Below, piece after piece: positions 11,539 through 21,270 of a DNA stretch of 64,000 bases. The stretch is from Kappaphycus alvarezii (Eukaryota; Rhodophyta; Florideophyceae; Gigartinales; Solieriaceae), in the NCBI GenBank assembly GCA_002205965.3, contig NADL03000756.1, positions 1-64,000 on the forward strand, given 5' to 3'. Under the pieces are notes generated by a model. The model did no database searches, was not told the DNA's origin, and was given only the letters and a program-made list of their open reading frames with translations. Position 1 is the stretch's first letter. Every line of letters begins with the position of its first letter. The translations under genes were made by a program, and so were the position numbers.

Positions 11539-12048
11539 TGCTGCTAGCGTATAGGTTTCAGTAGAGGGTGAGTGAAAGGAAAGAGTGGGCGTGTGTTCTG
11601 TAAAAATTGTGGCAGGTCGGCCAAGATAAATGAGTGGGTGTGCCGATAAGAGTTGGAGGACGGGTAAGTGGGGCGGGTATGGAAAGGTGGCCGGGGGTGT
11701 GAAAGAGCCGTTGATTAAGAATGGGGCGGGAAGAGAAGAGTGATGAGGTTGACCTGTAAATTCTGCATAATTCTGAAAAATTCAGAACACACGTGTAAAT
11801 CGAAAAAATTCAAATTACACGTGGACACACGTGGACATTGAAAATAGATATATACCACGCCCATCCTTCCACTTGACACACTGCGAGTCCCAGTCCCATC
11901 GCTACCAAAATCCATCCATGTACATTCACCCTTCTGCTTTACCATCCATCTTTCTGCTTTCATCTTTACCATCCATCTTCCTCCTCTACCATCCATCTTC
12001 CTCCTCTACCATCCATCTACATTCAGCCTCCTCCTTTACCATCTCCCC
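11539..12048. promoter_or_regulatory. Divergent upstream region of paralogs B and C with CACGTG element
   Basis: The element at 11790-11823 reads CACGTGTAAATCGAAAAAAT and ends AAATTACACGTG. A second ACACGTGG follows at 11826-11833. A TACCATCCATCTTCCTCCTC minisatellite (about three 20 bp units) occupies roughly 11968-12030, close to the start of C. B starts on the left (minus) and C on the right (plus), so this is a plausible bidirectional promoter. Confidence 0.5.
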
Positions 12049-12554
12049 ATGTTTTCCAAACTCACCAACATCTCTAACAGTAAGAGCTTGAGTGGCATTC
12101 TCTTCTTCAATGACGATAGTCGCACGATGATGGAGCCTGGCACCCCGCAAGCCCTTCTCCTTGCTGAATATCTCCCAAAAATTAACGTTGGCGCTGTACA
12201 GATCCCCGTCGTATTCTTCTCAAAGGGCAAAGAAATTCCCAATTCAATACCTGGTTTCGTCACTCGATCCCCTGAAAATGAACTCCGCCTAGTGGACACG
12301 ACATACGAACGGAGTACAGCTTGGATGTCCAGTGCTACGAGAACAAAAACTCTTTACTTAGTGACTATTCGGGAGAAAATGGATCGCAAAACTTCAAACT
12401 CAACCTTAATATGCTAAAAATTGAAAAATTCGAAGACGGCGACATTCGCCCCGGAAAGGAGGCAGCGATGATTTGGATAGGGACTCTTGCAGTGAGCCGC
12501 TTCGTTCTGACACGTGCATTTCTCCCGTGTGCGTATTCCGAAGGCGAATCGTGA
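12049..12554 (+). pseudogene. Unrecognised protein family, paralog C, truncated
   Basis: It starts with MFSKLTN and reads 122 codons, with a second frame from about 12321 to 12554. The first part matches the start of paralog B (SGILFFNDDSRT). The second part reaches the KEAAMIWIGTL motif that corresponds to AKEWI-ALT in A. The copy then stops after about 20 more residues, so roughly the last 200 residues seen in A and B are missing. A fragment of the CACGTG element core (TTTTCGAAAAATTGTCAT, about 12616-12633) lies shortly after the stop. Confidence 0.45.
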
Positions 12555-13736
12555 TCAGCTGGATCGCAAACTGCCTATGAAAGGATGCAAGACACAAAAA
12601 TAGCCAAAATCGACATTTTCGAAAAATTGTCATAACTCAAAATATTTTTACTTCTATGCCTTCAACTGTTGTCAGAAAGACAATGAAGCACTCCTGAACA
12701 CTGTCGAGGACCATACAAGCCTTATTGGAACATATAAATAACATGTGCAACAAATCCCTCGGCCACCCAAATCCCCACCAGGCCGGTAAATAAAAACCCC
12801 TAAAACCCCTAAATCCTAAACCCCCTAATAAACCCCTAAAACCCCTAATCCTATAGTTCCCTACTCCCGCTAAAGCCCTTGATACCTTCTAAGACCCCCT
12901 AACACACAGACAAATTGGTTTGTTTATTCACTAAGCTGATCCGACAGTTCGGCCTATATTTTCATTTCACGTCTTACGCATGCTTTCCGTTTCTTGTATC
13001 CTCGATTTTTCTCTACCTCAACTCTACTATTCCTCAAATACTTTTTCACCTTCTATCTGCTTTTCTACAAGATCCTACAGCCTGCCACGCGATATGGTGG
13101 GACAAGCATTTGAACTTTTGCACAACGTAATAGGCTGGCTTACAGGCTGTGCACGTTCGCACAGCCTAATTCTCACTGCGGAATTACCCCTTATGTACTC
13201 AGACTTACCCCCGATGTACCTGGACTTACCCCGATGCACCTGGACTTCCCCCGATGAAGGCAATTATTATGCCCGCATGGAGCTCCTGACCACCTCCAAT
13301 CAGCATTTGCCCCTTCCCTTGCGGCCCCGGCCCCATCCAATCAGCATTCCCCTCACGCCTCCACATTTTTTGACAGATCATAAGTGTGGCCCGGTACAAC
13401 CGCGTGCAAACGCAGGAGTATCATAACATTTTTTGACGAAATTGATCCACAAATATTATTGGACGGGGGCAATGCTTACGGAAATCTCTGCCCCCAAACT
13501 GCAGTAAAATATTTGTACAGTAACGAAAAAAGGTTAAAATTCAGTAGAATGCGGGCATATTTTGCTGAGCGCCAGTGAAACGTCCCCCATCTGGATGTGC
13601 TCTTTTGATTAATTTTTACTGATGTCGGGTTTACCCCTGCCTCGGAATAGCTATAGGGATATCAGAAGACTAAACCTATTCCATCTTACCCTACAATACT
13701 GAAAGTACCGCTCTCAAACATATTCGAAACTTATTC
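12555..13736. other. Intergenic; telomere-like degenerate repeat, hairpin and minisatellite
   Basis: At 12788-12850 there are repeated CCCCTAAA and CCTAAACCCC units with variants, resembling a degenerate telomeric array. At 13144-13167 there is an AGGCTGTGC / GCACAGCCT hairpin. At 13188-13255 a ~20 bp unit of the type GATGTACCTGGACTTACCCC is repeated about three times. No convincing gene is present. Confidence 0.55.
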
Positions 13737-13739
13737 GAT

Positions 13740-14470
13740 CTATTTCGCCTGACATTTCCCGAAGTCGAAGGGTGGGAAGACGTTTTTGCTCATTGTGATA
13801 GAGCATTTATCGGGCTGGTCAACCGCTTTGGTTACAGAAGATTCTTCGGCCAGGACTGCTACTCAGTTTATAGAGAAGTAAATATTGTTCCACTTTGTTC
13901 CCCCAAAGACCATTGTATCCGACAATACTGGATGCCTCATTGCTGCTTCTGTCATCTCCTTTTGGGGAAATACGGAATCTCTTGGAGCACTGTTCTGGCA
14001 TACGCCACCATGGCGAATGTTGGAGCCAGGAGGATGGCACGCACCATCAAGATTGCCGTCAAGAAAATGGTTCTAGGTCAGGGAATGGATAAGGAGGAGG
14101 CCTTACCGAACGTTTTGTATGGATACCATCGTCTTCGTCTCGCCTCCGGAGCATCCCCGTTCGATTTGATTACGGAGTTGTGCCGCGCATGAAATCGTAA
14201 TATGCGTTAGCTCCAGTTTCCAGCGCCTCGGAGAGCCATCGACGATTGGAGTTGTTAGCAAACGTGGCATTACGAGCACGATCAAGGGATGAAAAAGATC
14301 GTGTATTGAGAGCCAAGGCATTCCTGGAACCTATAGCGATCAACGTAGGCGACTGGGTCCTTGTCCCGCATGGAGCGGTCCTGCAGACGACAGCTAAGTG
14401 GCCAGCTTTCAAATCAAGATACTTCAGGCCGTCCAGATATGGAAAGGGGATCATACGAGGTATTGTCTGA
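13740..14470 (+). pseudogene. Ty3/gypsy integrase relic (element gypsy-A)
   Basis: Broken frames read FLLIVIEHLSGW, PPKTIVSDN, then GKYGISW, YATMANVGARRM and LPNVLYGY, followed by a GDWVLVPHGA segment. These are the integrase core and C-terminal segments of the gypsy lineage also present at 26.8-34.7 kb. The second catalytic Asp (SDN) is present. The Glu-bearing motif (NGRAERMV in relatives) has become NVGARRMA, so the protein would be inactive. No LTRs are recognisable nearby. Confidence 0.65.
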
Positions 14471-14475
14471 ACTCT

Positions 14476-15961
14476 TATGGTGGGCGCCACTCCTGACGTG
14501 CCATCCATGCAAGTCGTTTGGTTCCTTTTGTGGTTCGCCCCAGATATCTGCAAAATTAGTGCCCTCCATTCTCGCCCATACTAGAAGTCGCAAATTTACC
14601 CTTCAGCAGAACTTTTCTCCTGTTTATTTGAATAATATGTCTTCTTATTTTTCATAAATACATTTTTTTGTTAGTTTCAGACACATGTCTACAAGATTTT
14701 GATTGGTCGCATTCTAATTTTGATGAGTAATCTTCTACGAAGTATCAAGATCGCCCGAAAAACGAGAAGAAATGAAGCAGGACGTAGAAGGCAGTCGATT
14801 GATGGAAAATGTTTAATAACCGTGAACCCTACCGCTTGAATCTATCCACATTACCCTTCACCTTCGATTGGGCTCCATTGCGGAAGCAAATTGCCCTTTT
14901 GTTCGTAAATAACTTGGACTAAACTTCAGTGTCCACGTCCCTGGACATTCCCACCGATCTTTTCCAGATTTGCGTTGCTCCTGTGCTCAGCCTCTCCAAC
15001 TACTTCGCCCTTACCGTTGCTGTATTTGTGCACAGCTAAAGATCAACTTCCGCGAGTACACAAGCAGTTTGAAACTGCACCTCCGTACTTCTCAGCTTCC
15101 ACGTCACCGTCATTGTGCCACCGCAATGCTGAGGGAAAAAGATGGAGAGGAGAGGAATAAGCCAACAAGGCGCTCGATAGAAGAAGGCGAACCAGCGGAA
15201 CAGGCGTACAAGCCTGCACGAGACACAAAGCGCACAAGCCTATTGAGCAAACCACAACAAGGCGCACAAGCCGAGGAGGCGCCCAAGCCGGGAACCGCAC
15301 TAGCAGAGGAACTGTACAAGCCGAAGAAGGCACACAGGCACAGAAGCCGAGAGCAAGGCCGGGGAAGCAAGAGCGGTGGTGTAGATGCTCGACTTGGAAG
15401 GATAGAAGGACTGGTAATTTGAAATACTGATACGTACAGTACAGGATGCGGCCTCGTGGTCCGTTTTGGAGGAGGTGGTGATGGGGACAAATGTTGCATT
15501 CTGGATTGTTTTTAATTATCTTTATATTTTTTAGACAGTACATTACAATACTGTACTGTACAAGTTACATTTGAATTTTAGACTAGTGCTGAAATTTATT
15601 TGTTTTGTCGAACCGCCGGCCGCCTTTTGGTCACCAGCATTTTCAGCGCTTGCCTATACATGTAGGCGAAGCGTTGGATGTGCTCTAGTAACCGACAACA
15701 CAACGACCGACACCAACATAAACTGCCTGACCGCCTATTACGATTAAGATCTATTCGGAAGTTCCGCATCGGTCACGTGTAGTGGAGCGCGCGATGATGG
15801 CCATCGCTTTCGACGACCATACAATATAGCTTATGAGTTGATATAGGCGTGTACGGAAAATTGTGGGAGAGACGTGACATTTGCTCGCGCCTCGGTCGAT
15901 AAAACGTTCATTGGTCAGCGAAGTAAAGTTTCAAATGGTGTACTGTACTGTACTATACTGT
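14476..15961. other. Unassigned; low-complexity reading frame
   Basis: Overlapping frames at 14970-15422 (plus) and 15043-15543 (minus) are GC-richer. The plus frame is charged and repetitive, with several AEEx-PKP-like units. Neither matches a family I know, and neither is supported by homology inside the window. TACTGTACTGTACTATACTG lies at 15941-15960, next to the copia element. Confidence 0.35.
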
Positions 15962-16276
15962 TGCATGAGGCATGGCGGTACTGTTGGACATGTTGATGGG
16001 TTTTCGTCGCAGGGAGCTCTAATGTGTGGAGGTTCGTTAAGCACAAGGCTTGGCTTGGACTCAGTCGCTCTCTCCCGCGTGTCCCTCGCTTTTCTCTCCT
16101 TATTCGACCCAAGGCTGGGTTTTCTATCATTTTGCTGTGCCCTTTGGCAAGGGTCTTTCGTACTGACAAAGGTGGTTTGGGGAGCAGCGTCCTTTCGACA
16201 TTTTATTCGGCAAAAAATGTTCTTCTAATTAACGCACCCTTTTCAATAGCTGCGCTCATTCGTCTTAGGTCTCACA
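15962..16276 (-). repeat. copia-A 3' LTR
   Basis: It matches 20761-21075. In element orientation it begins TGTGAGACC and ends with a CA dinucleotide. Confidence 0.92.
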
Positions 16277-16285
16277 TACCCCCAA
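16277..16285 (-). other. copia-A polypurine tract
   Basis: On the minus strand TTGGGGGTA directly precedes the 3' LTR. This is the expected place for the plus-strand primer of reverse transcription. Confidence 0.7.
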
Positions 16286-16413
16286 TTTGCAACAAGATAT
16301 TTTTGTATCTCTCATTTGCATGCTTTCCTGTTAAGAAAAAACGACCAATGGTCTGGAAGCGTCAATGATCCAGTAGCAGCGATTCGATTCAGTAGTCTGT
16401 GCATGATAAGATT

Positions 16414-17088
16414 TTACTTCGTTAGAGCATCAGCAATGTTGACCTTCCCTTGTATCCAACGAAGGACATCTTTCTCTTTTGATTCAAAAAAGTCCCGTAT
16501 TCGTTGCACTGTCTGTCTTAGCCTATACTCTTTTCCTTCGTGCACCGTTGTTGTAGTGTCAAACAAGCCTTTGGAACCAACATTCGGGATACTAAGGAAC
16601 TCTTCTGTTGGATAAATAGACTGCAGCGTATACTTCAAGTAAAACCCTCTGTCATCTGCGTCTGTGCAAGCAATTATCTTTGCGCCGTATGATGAATGTG
16701 AGACTCGTTTCTGTTTCAAGCTGCACCAGTCACATGGTACATCGTTGCATCGTTACGTGTCCTGTATCTCAGCTCAGTGATGATTCCTGTCTTTCCGTAT
16801 ATCTGATTCTGTGAGATGTTCAACGAAGCATCCGAAAAAGACTATATCAACTGTTGTAGTCTTGCCGTTGGGGCGACGAAAGTAAACTACCGGTCGGAGG
16901 TTTAGAAGCTCTTGAAGCATCTTGTTCGCGTATATCAAATGTGAAACTGTCAATCCGCTCATCCTTTGCTGCATTAATGACCCAACGTTTGCCGTTTGTG
17001 GTATTGCACCACATCCTGACCAAATTAGTTCTCCAGCCAGTTGACGATACGACCGAATTTCACTTGGTTGTGCCACGTCTTTCGTCAA
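16414..17088 (-). pseudogene. copia-A C-terminal RT and RNase H
   Basis: Two frames (17088-16774 and 16719-16414) encode the end of the copia reverse transcriptase and the RNase H. The first shows EIRSYRQLAGELIW, and the second ends with the diagnostic WIQGKVNIADALTK. The frame is broken near 16.75 kb. The protein is the strand-copying enzyme of the element and would not be functional in this copy. Confidence 0.85.
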
Positions 17089-17094
17089 AGCCTT

Positions 17095-17720
17095 TTACGC
17101 TTTTCTGAGGTTCATTGCCTTCATGTAATCTGCATATCCTTGCATTGGTAGCTGGATATGGCATTCGTCGTCCTGTTTGATACTGCACCCATTGAACTTA
17201 ATTTTTTCGTCGATGATTATCTTGCTTACACTAAAACGTTGATCAGTTTGTGTCGCAAAGTTGCGAATATCGTGTACAGACCTAGAGATCAGCAGATCAT
17301 CCATTAGCTCGGCAAGTAATAGCCCTATAGACCCATTCCTTTTTCGTCTAAGGTAGAGCTGACTGACGTCGAATGCACGAGAAAACTTCGCTTCATTCAA
17401 CAACCATGTCTCAATGACCGTATCCCACTATCATTCTGCCTCCCTGATGTCATAAAGGAGATTGATCAACTTCCACAGTGTTCAACGAAGGCCTTCCAAC
17501 TCTTTGGGTGGACGCACGTATAGATCTATTTTGATGGGCCCGCTTTTGAGATAGGCTCCTTTGATGTCGATGCATCCAAGCCGTAGGCCGAGAACTGATA
17601 TCAAAAATAAACCAATACCTATTAAGTCGAACTGAGCGTTGTCGGACTCGTTTTTGGTATTCCTTTGTTCTTTTTCACGGTTTCAATGCGGGCAAAGTCT
17701 GGCTTTCGTTCTTTTCTTAT
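17095..17720 (-). pseudogene. copia-A reverse transcriptase core
   Basis: The segment reads LGCIDIKGAYL (RT motif A, with the catalytic Asp) and later LMDDLLISRS (motif C, the YVDD equivalent). It spans several frames, with stops at about 17.45 and 17.65 kb. The order integrase then RT along the minus strand is that of Ty1/copia. An acidic linker without known function is encoded at 17860-18096, between integrase and RT. Confidence 0.85.
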
Positions 17721-18556
17721 CCTGTTCCTCGTTTTTTACTTTTTACACCACTTCGGAGCTAACAACGTTACCTTCTAATGAGACGTCGTGTCCCGGTACC
17801 TCAATGTAAGCGCCTTTCGACGCTTTATCAATTCCTTCCTCAACGGCTTTGTCGATTATTCATAGCGACACACATTCCACTCTTTTGCAGGTGAATTCTT
17901 CGCATCCAATAGTATCGTATACATTGAGGACAGATTGCTCATCAGACTTCAGTTCCACATCCGATGCTTGCTCGGGTCCCTCCGCGCTGTCCTGCCCAAT
18001 GTCCCATGCACTACCATTTACTGCGGTGGAAAAGAAGGAACTGTGAAAGCTGTCGTTCATCGCTTCGTCGTCCGTTGAATCTTCAGTCCAATACATTGAT
18101 CATGATCTGCTCGGATTCTTTCGGAGCTTCTGCGTCATCCTGGGCGTTTTTTGCTTTTGTTGGTACTTTGTCTGCAATTATATCTTCCAATACCCCTCCT
18201 GTAATTCGCTAGCTATTTGGCCTTCAGGAGCAAGCCGAAGGTGTTCGTAAGCGACCTTCATGGGGGACCTCGGTTAGATCGTCTACATCGAAAGTTGAAT
18301 GGGGAGGTTCGGGTTATTGCAGCCTTCACCCACCTCACCGCGTCGTTCTGTTTTGATTTGTTATAATTCATCCATATGTAAGTTCCTGGGATATGTAATG
18401 TGGCGGTACTAGGTGGTTGTTCTGTGATTTCAGGACTTTTGGCAGAGCGCGAGTGGCTGTTGTAAGCTTGTGAGTGCTCAACAGTTCTTCAGGTACACGA
18501 GTGGCTGATATCCTTAGCAGTGACGCCCAGTATCCTTTCGCAAGTTTAAATGCCCT

Positions 18557-19196
18557 TCACGTTGAGTTAGCGTGAAACAAGGTGCTCAGAAAAAATGTTC
18601 CGGCAATAAGAGTTGCTGGCGAAGCCATAGTATTCTCTTTAGAGACTCGAGCAAATATGGACTTAAGTAAGCCGTAGTTGCGTTCTACCTTGTCATTCTT
18701 AGAGGAGCATCTTCGGGGGCGATCTTCTATCTCCATACCGTGTGAGTTCATAAGCTTTGTAAGCACTGGATGGGTGGATTCAGGGTCTGAGCTGAAGTAC
18801 TTCGGGCTCCATGATGGTATATCCACTCTGTCTCCAGCTTGTTTCACATGTCGGCTGCATCTTTCTTCGTAACAATCGACCTCTCACCGTAGTTCGTTCC
18901 AGAGTCCATGATGTTGATGAGTTCGTATTTGTCGTTCGCTATGTATACTAAGAGAAAATCGGCTTGCACTGACTCGGTGATTGCTTCATACGCGTGGGTT
19001 AGTGAAACTTTCTAACGATTTATGGGCGTCCAGTGGAGGCACAGATATCGCAGCCATCGTGGATGTCGTCACATGCTCGGCTGAGTTCCTCTTTCCGCTT
19101 GTAAAAATCCTTCCGTATAGCTCTCATCTCAATCGCTGTTGCGTGTGTGAAGCGGTGTATCTTTTTCAGCGCGTTCTTTTTAGGCGCAGGGTTTAA
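18557..19196 (-). pseudogene. copia-A integrase
   Basis: The zinc-binding HHCC module is visible near 19020-19196 (IHRFTHAT, then GCDICASTGRP). The core continues with SVQADFLLVYI and MDSGTNYGERS and ends with KNDKVERNYGLLKSIF, whose Glu is the last catalytic residue. At least two frame breaks separate these parts. The protein normally joins the cDNA to host DNA. Confidence 0.8.
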
Positions 19197-20159
19197 GTTG
19201 ACATCAACGTGTTGAGCTTGTATGCTCGATGTGGGATTATTTCCATTCTAAGCCTATCTTTTTAATCGCCTTCGTTCTCTAAATACGTCTGAAACACACG
19301 TTCGGCAAGATCCATCGGGCGCTTGAAATAGAGTACCTGTGGCTTGTATCAGTTGAGTGTATTGGCAAATCTCTTCACGTCTAGGACAATGAGAAGTGGT
19401 CAGGAGCCGTGTACTAGGTCGAATGCTATCACAGTGGGGCGATGGTTGGCATCTTTTACAATCAAGTTTCAAGTGCACGTAATCGGCTTACCGTTCACTG
19501 AATGATTACCCCATCCATGGAGATAATGATATCGTGTGGGATCCAGTGTCAACTGGATGCCGACGGCATCGAACAATGCTATTACCTCTTCAATTCCGCC
19601 TTTCGATGTTGGTTCTCCTTCGTGTAGTATTGGATTGAGGTCAATCCGGAGTCCAATTGACCTCAATCCCGAAAAAGTGAGATCTAAACCAATTCGTTCT
19701 TCGTCTCTTCATGACTGGGTTGCTTTTTGTACGGTATCGGCGTGGCGGTAGCATCAGTTCTTTTAGCATCTTCCCTTTCTTTCATTTTGGCACGACAGTC
19801 TTCACGGTCCCTCTACTAATGGCCAGATTTTTTGCATGCTCGTCTTTTGTCTCCTCCTTGAGTCTCTTCACATCCCTTCTGCCACCGGGAAAGAGGCATT
19901 ATTCCTTTTTCCAAGCATGGAACCATGAGTCTTAGCTGCTTGGGTACTGTTAATCTGTTGCTATTTGCCTTCAAGTGCGAGAGATATTCTGCGGCGATGC
20001 GTAGGGTAAAAATTAGACCTTATCGAACCTTTGGTCCTGTATCTTCTTTGCTTCCTCTTGGCTTTTTGATTAAGTGATTTGGCCTCGTTGTTCTCCCGAG
20101 TCTTGCGTCTACTTGAAAAAGCCTAGAAAAAAGGTGAGCTCTCCGTTAGTGGCCTGAAT

Positions 20160-20660
20160 TTATCTTAAAGGTTCCGTTTTACCTGAAGTAGATGAGGATG
20201 TGAGTTGAAACACGAGGGACTTCATGGTGTCTGGCGTGAGATGTGCAAATCTAAGCATCATAATAGCAAAATGTCTGCTCGTTGCGTCTCTGATTCCCGC
20301 CGTGTGGTTTGCGTAACTGGTAGCAAGACTCATAAATCGAGTAGTGATAGCAGAAACAGTTTCATCGTCATTGCGGGAACTGTGTTTGGCTGTGAGCAAG
20401 TTGACTTCTCTTTTGATTGACTCCGTAGGATTTTCTCTTGCAATCACGCCCGGTATGCCCTCGATAAGCTTTTTCGTGTTCGGATCATCCTGATGGGCAG
20501 AGAGAGACAAAGTACGGTCACCCACTGCCTTTTTCAGCAGTGCTTGCGCTTTAGGATCACATGAACTATAAATTATATATCCCGCTCCCTTGCGCAACTT
20601 TCTATTTTGTGCCAACTTCTGCCATCTCATTGACCATCTGCATCCAAAACCTGAGTTCAT
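20160..20660 (-). CDS. copia-A gag-like protein
   Basis: This is an open frame of 166 codons immediately after the 5' LTR and primer site, where gag is expected. The product is helical and hydrophilic, with no zinc knuckle visible in this part. It is assigned by position and by the absence of any other candidate. The region 19.25-19.67 kb between it and the integrase encodes fragments that I cannot assign; the protease should lie there, but no D-S/T-G motif is clear. Confidence 0.6.
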   Translation of the reverse strand: MNSGFGCRWSMRWQKLAQNRKLRKGAGYIIYSSCDPKAQALLKKAVGDRTLSLSAHQDDPNTKKLIEGIPGVIARENPTESIKREVNLLTAKHSSRNDDETVSAITTRFMSLATSYANHTAGIRDATSRHFAIMMLRFAHLTPDTMKSLVFQLTSSSTSGKTEPLR

Positions 20661-20747
20661 CGCGATAACAAACTTTCGAGGTCAGATTAGTTACGATCAA
20701 GGGAGTATCATTACTGTTGTTATTAAGTCCTGCGAGGACAGACCCCT

Positions 20748-20760
20748 CTGGGCCCATAAC
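20748..20760 (-). other. copia-A primer-binding site (half-tRNA type)
   Basis: On the minus strand GTTATGGGCCCAG directly abuts the 5' LTR. It is complementary to the anticodon stem-loop of eukaryotic initiator tRNA-Met (CUGGGCCCAUAAC), not to a tRNA 3' end. Drosophila copia uses the same site. Confidence 0.85.
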
Positions 20761-21075
20761 TGTATGAGGCATGGCGGTATTGGCGGACATGTCGTCGGGT
20801 TGTCGTCGCAGGGAGCTCTAATGTGTGGAGGTTCGTTCAGAACAAGGTTTGGCTTGGACTCAGTCGCTCTCTCCCGCGTGTCCTCGCCGTTCTCTCTTAA
20901 TTTGACCCAAGGCTGGGTTCTCCTATTACTGTGGCTGTGCCCTTGGCAACGGTCTTTCGTACTGACAAACGCTGTTTGGGGGGCAGCGTCCTTTCGATAT
21001 TGTATTCGGAAATACAATGTTCTTCTAATTAACGCGCCTTTTCAATAGCTGCGCTCATTTGTCGTAGGTCTCACA
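20761..21075 (-). repeat. copia-A 5' LTR
   Basis: It pairs with 15962-16276. The outer end TGTGAGACC is followed outside by the ACTGT target duplication. Confidence 0.92.
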
Positions 21076-21270
21076 ACTGTACTTACTGTACAGGAACAGC
21101 TGCACTTAACCGGAGATAGGCTAACCTATTATTCAATCATTACAACATCACAATTTTTCCCTTCTACTGGAGGAGCATCCTCTTCGCAGAACTCGACCTC
21201 TCGAGGTCAATGGTCCACTAATAAACGCCGAGCTCCATCGTTACGTCCCCTATCTCATTTCTGGTCAACC

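Larger units (their letters stand above)
15962..21075 (-). mobile_element. Ty1/copia LTR retrotransposon, structurally complete, coding region broken (copia-A)
   Basis: The element runs right to left. It has 315 bp LTRs at both ends, a primer-binding site and polypurine tract next to them, and gag, integrase, reverse transcriptase and RNase H in copia order. The 5 bp sequence ACTGT lies immediately outside both LTRs (15957-15961 and 21076-21080), which marks the target duplication. The two LTRs are about 85% identical by eye, so the insertion is old. All frames are interrupted. Confidence 0.93.

Noticed and set aside
15043..15543. Minus-strand frame as a membrane protein gene
   Set aside because: Its Leu/Cys-rich composition is the antisense of a charged low-complexity frame, and neither strand has homology support.
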